Assembly: GCA_019114305.1 (NCBI GenBank)
Contig: DXFU01000035.1
Coordinates: 1-43,829 of the forward strand
Direction of reading: 5' to 3'
From: Candidatus Hungatella pullicola
Lineage (GTDB): Bacteria; Bacillota; Clostridia; Lachnospirales; Lachnospiraceae
DNA length: 43,829 nt
In this document: one piece after another, positions 9,901 to 16,486 of the stretch
How positions within the stretch are numbered: the first letter of the stretch is position 1
Layout of the letters: each line of letters opens with the position of its first letter
Translations under genes and position numbers: made by a program
The notes under the pieces: model-generated
The model's input: only the letters and a program-made list of their open reading frames with translations
Told to the model about the DNA's origin: nothing
The model's database searches: none

Positions 9901-10096
9901 AAGGCATATTCATACCGGTTCTGCAGTGGAAATAGGCGCCGCCCATCCCCATTTCTTTCAGGTCTGTTAAAATATGATCTGCCTTTTCCTCTGTCATATG
10001 GCAGTTCCACGCCCAAAAAGGCGTTCCTCTAAATTGAACAGGAGGATTTTGAAACTCTTCCCTCAGTTCTTTTTCCAAAACCTTCTCGTATTCCAT
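6968..10096 (-). CDS. Glycosyl hydrolase of the GH106 (alpha-L-rhamnosidase)-like family
   Basis: A roughly 1042-residue protein without a signal peptide, hence intracellular. The N-terminal TIM-barrel start, FRGTPFWAWN, then GMGGAYFHCRTGMNMPYLG and LYDEDRWPSG, is typical of the large PF17132/GH106-like glycosidases. The C-terminal third is rich in beta strands and resembles galactose-binding-type sandwiches. Acidic residues in TIFTDEPQF and TSEIYG are candidates for catalysis. I chose ATG 10096, preceded by AAAGGGGAAAG, over an in-frame GTG at 10129 that lies inside the upstream gene. It follows the GH130 gene by 17 bases. Rhamnosidase activity is a family-level guess; many members remain uncharacterised. 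Confidence 0.8.
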   Translation of the reverse strand: MEYEKVLEKELREEFQNPPVQFRGTPFWAWNCHMTEEKADHILTDLKEMGMGGAYFHCRTGMNMPYLGERFMEMMHYAHDKACQLGMVTCLYDEDRWPSGAAGGLVTKDEQYRSRFLAFSPVPLPLNEKVEEGKMDSSAKAVSSGKRKFLAAYQIRLKKGYLEEYRFLDQMPDQEAVKEEERQGWDTWYAYLEIAGNNPWFNNQAYLNTLDPKAVAKFLEVTYDAYYKEFAKDFGKTIPTIFTDEPQFTFKTKLGYAEEKTQQVIPYTDDFEETYKKAYGERFLPGLPEIFWELPEGQLSVKRYRYHDHVCQRFTESFADQVGGWCRNHHIKLTGHMMREPFLEGQTMALGEAMRAYRGFDIPGIDMLCDDRELTTAKQAQSAVHQYGYSGMTSEIYGVTNWDFDFRGHKLAGDWQAALGVTKRVHHLTWTTMEGEAKRDYPASIGYQSPWYRKYSYIENYFSRLNTVLSRGKALVKVGVIHPIESYWLYWGTREHTDEICRQMEDNFANLVKWLLYGLIDFDFISESLLADFNQKSESGFDAGEMNYDAVLVPSCVTLRQSTLKRLEDFAERGGKVIFAGNIPSHVDGVLDNRCRLLADRCVAVGFSRLEILESLESERILEIRTETGSRAENLLYQMREEGRRRWLFIAHCEKSPNPDLVQKERLRISVKGVWEVIHLHPETGSWTEQTTWTENGSTYWETDSYDQDSFLYCLIPSKERCECKGKDTKTKEEKLVSALSVAQVTLEEPNVLLLDLASYAFDDGDWQPEEEILRIDNLFRKELGLRLRTEAFPQPWVNPPKEEPAHRLKLRFSIESQWETDKVWLALEQAEKTNIIWNGIPCSKKPEGWYADRDIRKVELGALKKGENILEIHIPFTSSFQVEAMYLLGDFHVQVRGRKTKLQRPETEFGFGDICVQGLPFYGGNLSYHVNLEIPEEGDYSIQISKFRCPVIQVKADGRDCGLIACAPYQVSLGHLEAGIHKLEILAYGNRINTFGTVHDCNEKERWIGPDAWRTTGTSWSYEYCLKPSGILKAPVIKKAE

Positions 10097-10113
10097 ACAA
10101 CTTTCCCCTTTGC

Positions 10114-11115
10114 TTATACAGGCTTGCACAGAGCAATCAGATCCTCCACCTTTGCTTCAGCCATACATTCCACTGTATCAGAGGCTCCGTAATAAATCTT
10201 AACCGTTCCGTCATCCTCTAAAATCATTCCGCCCGGAAAGATTACATTGGTACGAAATCCGCCTTCTACCTCGTACTCTGTCTCCGGAGCAATTAAGGGC
10301 TCCTTGGACATTCCGATAATCTTAGACGGATCCTCCAGATCTAAAAGCATAATTCCGGCGCAGTATCTTTTCTGCCAGCGGGCTTCCCAGCCATTCTTGC
10401 CTCTTGTACGGTCAATATCAACCCCATGAAACAAAGTCAGCCATCCTGCTTCTGTTTTAACCGGCGGAGCACCGGGACCGATTTTATCATTTGCAAACGG
10501 GACATCCTCCACGGCCGCAAGAAGCTTGGAATCTCCCCAGTATTTCAAATCATGGGAAAAGGACATCCACATATCAAATCGATCAATTCCTCCTCTGGAG
10601 TAAACCGGGAAGGGACGCTCTAAGCGAACGTAGCGGCCGCCTACTTTTTCCGGGAAAAGGACCATATTCCGATTGTCCGGAACAGAAAGGGAAAGTACCT
10701 CCATAGTTTCAAAATCTTTTGTCATTCCAATTCCGCCTCTCAGTCCATGTTTCGTATCGACTGCAAAACACAGATAGCAGACATCGTCAATAACCGTCAA
10801 ACGTGGATCGTATACTTTAGTAATTTCAGGATCATTCATTCCCTCTACCGTTAAAAACGGTTTATCCTTCACCTTCCAGTGGATGCCGTCATCACTGAAA
10901 GCTACTCCCACATTGCACTTTCCGAAGGAACCTACGCCGTCAAACTGATAGTCATTTCGAAAAACCATAATATACTGGCCGTGATACTTTGTTACTCCAG
11001 CATTGAAAATACAGTCTGCCTCATAAGGAATATCCTTCTTGCTGAGTACAGGCTCTCCTCCCTTATACCGTTTAATTACCGAGCTGGATTTCAGCTCGGG
11101 CATCATTTTTGCCAT
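10114..11115 (-). CDS. GH130 family glycosidase (beta-mannoside phosphorylase-like)
   Basis: A 333-residue five-bladed propeller of family GH130, whose studied members split beta-mannosides with phosphate or, in some subgroups, water. Visible marks are FNAGVTKYHGQYIMVFRND near the start, VYDPRLT with the conserved aspartate at about residue 100, GGIGMTKDF, YVRLERP, GPGAPPVKTEAGWLTLFHGVD and the final IYYGASDT. No signal peptide, so cytoplasmic. The ATG at 11115 has GGAGG about ten bases upstream. The mutase further down the operon fits with phosphorolysis giving a hexose 1-phosphate. The linkage cleaved cannot be decided from the sequence. Confidence 0.9.
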   Translation of the reverse strand: MAKMMPELKSSSVIKRYKGGEPVLSKKDIPYEADCIFNAGVTKYHGQYIMVFRNDYQFDGVGSFGKCNVGVAFSDDGIHWKVKDKPFLTVEGMNDPEITKVYDPRLTVIDDVCYLCFAVDTKHGLRGGIGMTKDFETMEVLSLSVPDNRNMVLFPEKVGGRYVRLERPFPVYSRGGIDRFDMWMSFSHDLKYWGDSKLLAAVEDVPFANDKIGPGAPPVKTEAGWLTLFHGVDIDRTRGKNGWEARWQKRYCAGIMLLDLEDPSKIIGMSKEPLIAPETEYEVEGGFRTNVIFPGGMILEDDGTVKIYYGASDTVECMAEAKVEDLIALCKPV

Positions 11116-11181
11116 TTTTCTCTTCCTCCTTCATATTATGTAAACTGCATTTGCAAAACATTTCTTCTCACTGATAAATTT

Positions 11182-12513
11182 TTATCGATACGGCGTCCCC
11201 TTCTTCAGGCACGCTCCCTGCTCCTTAAGTCTTTGGCGCAGAATCTTTACATCAATATCTTTGACACTGCATCCCTGCTCTGTGCTGATTGCAGCAGCAG
11301 TTCCTGCTGCCTGTCCCGTAATAAAGCAGGCGGGCATTACTCTTACAGATGCCTGCATAGCACGGTCACAGCTTATGGTTCTCCCCGCTGTCAAAAGGTT
11401 TGTGAATTTTATGGATAAAAGACTGCGGTAGGGAATGGCATATGCCTCTCCCATCTTATACTTAGAACTTTGATAGACCTCTTCCCTGCCCTCCCGCTCT
11501 TCCTTGGCAGCGGCATGCATATCAATAGGATAAGAATAATAGCCTATGGCATCCTCAAAATCTGCTCTGTTGGCATAATCCTCAGCGGTCAGACAGTATT
11601 CCCCTACAATGCGTCTGGATTCTCTTGTACCAATAGAAGGGCCGCTGGCGGCCAATACCGCCTTCTCAGCTCCCGGCACATACTTTCTCAGAAACTCCAT
11701 AAGCACCGGCAGATTTTTTCTCCCGTTTATCTCCGCTTGAGTCATATTTTCCTCATCAAAGGGCTGAATCTCATAAATGTGTCCGAAATTTAAGGAAGCC
11801 GTCCCCGGTCCCGTAATGGACATGCCTGCCACCTTATTTTCTCCGTCAGGAAAATCCCCGTTGGCCTTTGCCCTTTTTACCGCCTGGTTTAAATTGCCAT
11901 CTTCCCCTGTTGCTCGGGCATATTCCATAAAGCGGTCCACATCAAAATTAGAAATTTTAAAGCACAAAGTTCCCGCCTGTACTCTGCCTTTTTCATCCCC
12001 ATACTGGAATGGTCCGCCGGCCATTGCCGTCAAATCCCCATCCCCGGAGCAGTCAATAAACACAGAGCCGTAAATCTTCTTTGTGCCTCCTTTATTAAAG
12101 ATTGTAATATGGGTTAACTCATTGCCCTGGGCCTGACAGTCAATTACCATAGTGTGCAGCAGAATATGACAGCCGCTTTCCAGCACCATACGATCCAAAA
12201 CCCTCTTCAGTGCTTCTGAATCAATGGGATACCAGTCAATTCCTTCTATTCGGTCCGGTTTCCTGTCATAAAAAGGACTGACAAAACACTCCTTTTTTAA
12301 TTCCATAAGAATTTCCAATCCAATTCCCCCTGCCAGCAGATTTTTCCCGTCTGTAAAAGGACAAAATGCCGGTACCAGAGCACTGGCGGCCATACCGCCC
12401 AAATATCCTTCTTTTTCTATAAGAAGTACTTTTTTTCCGTTTCTGGCAGCTGCAATTGCTGCGGCCACTCCCGCAGGGCCTCCTCCTGCTACTACAACAT
12501 CATAAAATTCCAA
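11182..12513 (-). CDS. FAD-dependent oxidoreductase (PF12831 FAD_oxidored type)
   Basis: A 443-residue flavoprotein. The N-terminal dinucleotide fold DVVVAGGGPAGVAAAIAAAR is followed by LLIEKEGYLGG. DCSGDGDLTAMAGGPF, SIGTRESRRIVGEY and a C-terminal GQAAGTAAA are typical of the FAD_oxidored family, common in carbohydrate loci of gut bacteria and of largely unknown substrate. I chose the TTG at 12513 because GAGAGGAG lies ten bases upstream and the fold begins at once; upstream residues in this frame lie in the esterase gene and look non-homologous. It overlaps that gene by 14 bases. It probably oxidises or reduces a sugar or an acyl group, and it may work with the flavin cassette upstream, but this is inference. 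Confidence 0.88.
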   Translation of the reverse strand: MEFYDVVVAGGGPAGVAAAIAAARNGKKVLLIEKEGYLGGMAASALVPAFCPFTDGKNLLAGGIGLEILMELKKECFVSPFYDRKPDRIEGIDWYPIDSEALKRVLDRMVLESGCHILLHTMVIDCQAQGNELTHITIFNKGGTKKIYGSVFIDCSGDGDLTAMAGGPFQYGDEKGRVQAGTLCFKISNFDVDRFMEYARATGEDGNLNQAVKRAKANGDFPDGENKVAGMSITGPGTASLNFGHIYEIQPFDEENMTQAEINGRKNLPVLMEFLRKYVPGAEKAVLAASGPSIGTRESRRIVGEYCLTAEDYANRADFEDAIGYYSYPIDMHAAAKEEREGREEVYQSSKYKMGEAYAIPYRSLLSIKFTNLLTAGRTISCDRAMQASVRVMPACFITGQAAGTAAAISTEQGCSVKDIDVKILRQRLKEQGACLKKGTPYR

Positions 12514-13558
12514 TTCTGTCTTCTCCTCTCTTTTCTTCTTCCTTTCGAATCCAGGCAGCCAACCGCTCCCCCATCTGAATGTGTCCCCAATCCGACGGAT
12601 GAAGGATATCCGTGCTGAGGAAGGTAATATCACAGGCGATCTGATCTCCCGGAATATGGATAAACCTGGGATCCTCTATTTTTTCCATCCGTTCTTTTAC
12701 AATCCGCCGAAATTCCCGATAATTTCTATAGTAGGGTTCCTGATGATTTTTCATAATCAGTCCCTTATTTACAAACTGATCTATCACATAAATGCGTCTG
12801 GCTTTGCTGTCCTTCATCCGGTTCAGGAAATAGACTACCCTTTTTTCAAACTCTTCCTTATCAAATGGAACCACCATGTTTACGCCTATTTCCAAACTGA
12901 CCATGTCTGCCGGCACCTGAGCCATGTAATCCGCAGCAAAATTTTCGCAAAGACAAGATCCAGACAGCCCCTTATTCCATACCTCCACCCCAAGTCTCTG
13001 AGCCGTCTGCTCCAGATAACAGTTAGAATATAAATTCGTCACGCTGCCGCAAGTAATGGAAGAGCCGTAGGCAGCCCATAAAAGAGCCGGCTTTTCCTCC
13101 AAGACAGGAGGACGACGGCTGTATCCAAAGGTATCCAGGTAATTAAAATAGAGATATCCGTTCATTCCAAACTGAATTCTCCATACATTGGGGGCAAACC
13201 TCCCATGAGGCAGCTGTTCTTCCTCTATTATGTCGTAAATCACAGGCCGTTCTACATGAAGCACCGTGCACACTCCCGCTTTCAGAGTATTCTTTTGGTG
13301 AAGCATATCTCCAAAATAAATGCAGATATCAATATCTGCCTCCACCGCCGTTAAAGCCATATCAAAATATCTGGCTTCTGTTACAAAACGTATCTCACAG
13401 CCATGAACACGCTCTGCCCGGAAACGGCCATTATGATTTTCTTTTATTCCCAATTCATGGCGGAACTGTTGGGGAAACCGTTCCAGCCTTACGCCATTCA
13501 TTCCAGGAACCTTATCCACATGATCCACGTTAAAAAACTCCAAATTTTCGTATATCAT
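12500..13558 (-). CDS. SGNH/GDSL hydrolase (carbohydrate esterase-like)
   Basis: A 352-residue protein with an N-terminal beta-sandwich of about 150 residues and a C-terminal SGNH domain. The four blocks can be seen: nucleophile in AAYGSSITCG, glycine in NKGLSGSC, asparagine in SLEIGVNMV, and Asp-His in TDILHPSDWGHIQMGERLA. The arrangement resembles the SsfX3-like esterases. No signal peptide, so it would act on imported material, removing an acetyl or other acyl group. ATG 13558 is preferred to a TTG two codons upstream. The gene ends inside the start of the FAD oxidoreductase gene, which implies coupled translation. Confidence 0.87.
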   Translation of the reverse strand: MIYENLEFFNVDHVDKVPGMNGVRLERFPQQFRHELGIKENHNGRFRAERVHGCEIRFVTEARYFDMALTAVEADIDICIYFGDMLHQKNTLKAGVCTVLHVERPVIYDIIEEEQLPHGRFAPNVWRIQFGMNGYLYFNYLDTFGYSRRPPVLEEKPALLWAAYGSSITCGSVTNLYSNCYLEQTAQRLGVEVWNKGLSGSCLCENFAADYMAQVPADMVSLEIGVNMVVPFDKEEFEKRVVYFLNRMKDSKARRIYVIDQFVNKGLIMKNHQEPYYRNYREFRRIVKERMEKIEDPRFIHIPGDQIACDITFLSTDILHPSDWGHIQMGERLAAWIRKEEEKRGEDRIGIL

Positions 13559-13586
13559 CTGCAACCACCCGCTTTTTCTATTTTTT

Positions 13587-13781
13587 TCATTGTATCGGGA
13601 TTCCGGTTAAATGGAAATCCAATATTGAAGGTTCTGATGTCGTTTTTTTAATGCTGATTTTCAGACTGAACTGCTTATAACCATAGCGCCATAAGACCGC
13701 TTTACAAAAAAGGGCCCCAGCAAACATGGATTCTACCTTCAGTATTGATCTTTCCTTTTCAATCTCTGAAGGAATGTCCAT
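13587..13781 (-). CDS. Small unknown ORF in the operon gap
   Basis: A 64-codon ORF fills the 262-base space between the PyrD-like gene and the esterase gene, starting 40 bases after one and stopping 28 bases before the other. It shows no signal peptide or membrane segment and I recognise no family. The ribosome site is poor (AGGG about 14 bases upstream). It may be a real small protein, a remnant of a decayed gene, or chance. Confidence 0.3.
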   Translation of the reverse strand: MDIPSEIEKERSILKVESMFAGALFCKAVLWRYGYKQFSLKISIKKTTSEPSILDFHLTGIPIQ

Positions 13782-13820
13782 ATTTGCCGCAGCCCTTTTT
13801 CTTCCTCTATTCTGTTTTGT

Positions 13821-14744
13821 CTAGTCAAACAACTGCATGTTGACCATGGACGCGCAGCCTCTAATCTCGTCAAATGAATCAATTCCCAGCTTGTCTGTCA
13901 ATGTTTCCAGGTCTTTTACGAGACGTATCATAAAATCCGGCCTGGTTAAATTAGCAGAACCAATCTGCACAGCAAAAGCGCCGACCATAATATATTCTAT
14001 CACATCTTCCGCGCAGGTTATTCCTCCAGCCCCTATAACAGGAATATGGAAAACACTGCAGGCCTCTCTGCACCGACTTAAAGCCAGAGGTTTAATTCCA
14101 GGTCCAAAATAACCTCCGCTCTGAAGCGTTCTTTTCCATATATTAACTGCGCAGCCATCTACACAGTTAAAAGGCACAAACATATCCGTTCCAGCTCCTT
14201 CTAAAACGCGGGCCATCTCTTCCATTGGATAAATACCTCCCGGTGCCTTTGCTATTACAGGTTTGTCTCCTGCCGCCTTTCTGACAATCCTCATAAGGCC
14301 ATCCAGCTTTTCCCAATCCTTCCAGTAAAGAGGCTCTGAACTTGCATATGGACAGTTCAGATTAATCTCTATGGCAGCAATTTGCTCTGTTTCCGCTGCC
14401 ATCGCCACAGACTCTCCCATTTCCTCCATACTCCTCGCCTTAATGTCTACAATAACAGGCGGTACATTCTCTGGAAGGTTAGGAATCTCCTGCCGGATAA
14501 ACATTTCCAAACTCATATTATTGGGGCCAAAACTGCTTAAATATCCGTAGGGGGTTGTGAGAAATTTGTTGATTCCATTGGGACCTCCGCAATTTTTCAT
14601 CAAAGAATTAGGAATCACAGCCCCCAATGCCTGCAGATCTATTAGATCTTTATATTCTACAACATTTCCAAATCCCCCTGGGGCAGACATAACAGGATTT
14701 TTCAGAACAAATTCTTTCTCCCTGATTTTACAACTTACCTGCAT
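13821..14744 (-). CDS. Dihydroorotate dehydrogenase-like FMN protein, divergent active site
   Basis: A 307-residue TIM-barrel flavoprotein of the PyrD class 1 family. It keeps LKNPVMSAPGGFG at the start, EINLNCP with the class 1 catalytic cysteine (about C131), VIAKAPGG with the flavin-site lysine (about K166), NCVDG (N193), FGPGIKPLALSRC and VIGAGGI with GAFAVQIGSANL for the FMN phosphate. Compared from memory with Lactococcus PyrDB, the active-site lysine of MVKATT is Asn46, the first Asn of LNAIGLQN is Ser70, and the Asn of SCPN is Tyr133. The substrate is therefore probably not dihydroorotate. It lies 14 bases after the PyrK-like gene, as in true pyrK-pyrD pairs, but no other pyrimidine gene is near. 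Confidence 0.85.
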   Translation of the reverse strand: MQVSCKIREKEFVLKNPVMSAPGGFGNVVEYKDLIDLQALGAVIPNSLMKNCGGPNGINKFLTTPYGYLSSFGPNNMSLEMFIRQEIPNLPENVPPVIVDIKARSMEEMGESVAMAAETEQIAAIEINLNCPYASSEPLYWKDWEKLDGLMRIVRKAAGDKPVIAKAPGGIYPMEEMARVLEGAGTDMFVPFNCVDGCAVNIWKRTLQSGGYFGPGIKPLALSRCREACSVFHIPVIGAGGITCAEDVIEYIMVGAFAVQIGSANLTRPDFMIRLVKDLETLTDKLGIDSFDEIRGCASMVNMQLFD

Positions 14745-14758
14745 AAATTTCTCCCCTC

Positions 14759-15520
14759 CTACACAAAATGTGCCAGAAAATTCTGATCCCGAAAATAATC
14801 AATGGTATCCATAGAAAGATACGGTCCCTCCTGACAAACAGCAATTCCTTGTGGATTGTCCTGAGTATGTATGTAACAGCCTCTGCAGGCTCCCAGCCCG
14901 CAGCCAATTTTTACCCCTGTAAATATCTTAGTTTTCTTTTCAAGAAAAGAATCCTGCTGTTTTTTCCATACACTGACTGTTTCCAAAGGAACAGCCGCCA
15001 AAATAAGCTCCGCCTTCCTAACCCTCTCCTGCTGTACAATTTTCTCTATTGTCATTGCTTCAAATACCGGTATGCTGCTATTTTCCCATTGAGATTTCCA
15101 GCTGCCTTCACAATGAGACGTCATATAAATTCCAATGCACTTGCCTTTCAATGCATTGAGAAATGGCATCAGCAACAGCACCCCCTTTCCATCGCAGATT
15201 GCCGCATAGCTTTTGTTTTCCTCTATATCCAATCCTCTTCCGCACGGTCCCCATACAGTCAGCCCATCTCCCATTTCTAAGTCGGCCAAAGGACTATTTT
15301 CATGAATCAAAACTAAAAATCCGTTGTCCGTTTTTTTCTGTATCATCAAAGGAGAGGGCCAGTTTACATCATGTTTCTTTTCCGCAGCCATAATATACTG
15401 TCCCGATATAAAATCACTACGTTCCCACTGAATTTCAGCCTCTGCCCAGACCCTTCCGTCCGCTCCCATCCGTCTCTCTATAACAAGTACGTTACAGTCT
15501 TTTATTGTCATCTTACTCAT
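14759..15520 (-). CDS. PyrK-like 2Fe-2S electron-transfer subunit
   Basis: A 253-residue homologue of the dihydroorotate dehydrogenase electron-transfer subunit. The C terminus carries a full ferredoxin-reductase-type 2Fe-2S site, CGLGACRGC with a later Cys: C207, C212, C215 and C229. VWGPCGRGL corresponds to the conserved GPLGNGF of PyrK. Two other motifs are degenerate: the FAD-site RRPISI reads WPSPLMI, and the NAD-site GGGIGV reads CDGKGV. So it may not use NADH in the usual way. ATG 15520 overlaps the stop of the FMN-binding gene by 8 bases and has AAGGAGGG upstream; an in-frame start nine codons earlier is less likely. It probably relays electrons between the PyrD-like protein and the flavinylated partner. 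Confidence 0.83.
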   Translation of the reverse strand: MSKMTIKDCNVLVIERRMGADGRVWAEAEIQWERSDFISGQYIMAAEKKHDVNWPSPLMIQKKTDNGFLVLIHENSPLADLEMGDGLTVWGPCGRGLDIEENKSYAAICDGKGVLLLMPFLNALKGKCIGIYMTSHCEGSWKSQWENSSIPVFEAMTIEKIVQQERVRKAELILAAVPLETVSVWKKQQDSFLEKKTKIFTGVKIGCGLGACRGCYIHTQDNPQGIAVCQEGPYLSMDTIDYFRDQNFLAHFV

Positions 15521-16469
15521 AGTCTTTTGGTCCCTCCTTACCTGCAAAACCGGCCGGAAGCACTGTAAGAAGCTTTCGTGCCAATCTTAAATAATTATCA
15601 TAAGAGGGATATCTGACAGCTGCAGAATTGGTAACAGGATCATCATAGGGCTGATCTGCATCCCACATAGGTCCCTGATTTTCCCCCTCTGTATATGGAA
15701 GCCCGTCCAAATCCAGCAGGCACTGGGTCTTTACAACTCTTTTTTCCAGCAAATCCATCAAAGTTCGGAAATTAATATTCCATGCATGCCGATCCCATCC
15801 TCTTGGGAAAGGATCCTGGTAGCAGGGAGAATTATATTTTGACTGCTTATAATATCTTTTTAATTCCGGAAAACGAATTTCCTTTTGATGATCCGCGAAA
15901 ACTTCGTCATAATGGCAGGAAACAATTCTCCCTTCCGTAAGAATTACATGAAGCCAGCCTGTAATTCCATACCCAAAATCCTCTGCAATTCCATAAAACT
16001 TTTTCTCTGACGGCTTTTTTATGGCTTCTGCCAGTTCCCATGCCATGGGAAGCATATTTTTCATACTTCCAGACGCTCCGGTTAAAAGTTCAAAATCTCC
16101 TTCCAGAGACTGACGCTCCATAATCTGGGCTTCTACATGCAGCATTCCGTCTGCAAGAACACACCCCGCCTTGGCCTGCCTCGGTTTGGAAGACTGCCAG
16201 ATTCCATAATCAGAGCGTCGTTTATCCTGGTTGGAAAAATATTGATTATAATACGCTTCCATAGCAATCTCATTAAACTCTGCAAACAGAATTTTTCCAT
16301 CTTTACATACTACTTCCAAGCGCCCCTTGTGTCCTGACACCTGATCTGTTCCGCCAAACTCTTTGGCAGCAATATAGTAATCTCCTGTCATAATTCCAAG
16401 AGGAGGCTGAACCGTATACTGCAGCCAATCTACTTCTTCCCTTTGATTCCATTCAATAATGTTTCGCAT
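15513..16469 (-). CDS. Cytoplasmic protein with two FMN-binding-like domains, ApbE target candidate
   Basis: A 318-residue protein with no signal peptide or membrane segment. Each half resembles the FMN-binding (PF04205) fold: a strand pair such as GRLEVVCKDGKILFAEFNE and GWLHVILTEGRIVSCHYDE, then a C-terminal motif before a helix. In the first domain that motif is ELLTGASGSM (about 127-136). It fits the flavinylation pattern [ST]GA[ST] with an acidic residue three places upstream, making Ser133 the likely FMN-phosphoester site. In the second it is DPVTNSAAV (about 277-285) and no longer fits. ATG 16469, with GGAGGGG upstream, is preferred over an ATG five codons earlier. The apbE gene directly upstream strongly supports covalent flavin attachment. 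The family call rests on pattern, not on a database match. Confidence 0.68.
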   Translation of the reverse strand: MRNIIEWNQREEVDWLQYTVQPPLGIMTGDYYIAAKEFGGTDQVSGHKGRLEVVCKDGKILFAEFNEIAMEAYYNQYFSNQDKRRSDYGIWQSSKPRQAKAGCVLADGMLHVEAQIMERQSLEGDFELLTGASGSMKNMLPMAWELAEAIKKPSEKKFYGIAEDFGYGITGWLHVILTEGRIVSCHYDEVFADHQKEIRFPELKRYYKQSKYNSPCYQDPFPRGWDRHAWNINFRTLMDLLEKRVVKTQCLLDLDGLPYTEGENQGPMWDADQPYDDPVTNSAAVRYPSYDNYLRLARKLLTVLPAGFAGKEGPKDYE

Positions 16470-16486
16470 TTCCTGCCCCTCCATTT

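Noticed and set aside
12514-12633. Longer N terminus for the FAD oxidoreductase
   Set aside because: The extra 40 residues lie in the coding sequence of the esterase and are basic, non-homologous sequence; the dinucleotide fold begins at the TTG.
13821-15520. True pyrimidine-synthesis pyrK-pyrD pair
   Set aside because: The substrate and NAD motifs are altered and there is no other pyr gene nearby; the context is sugar use.
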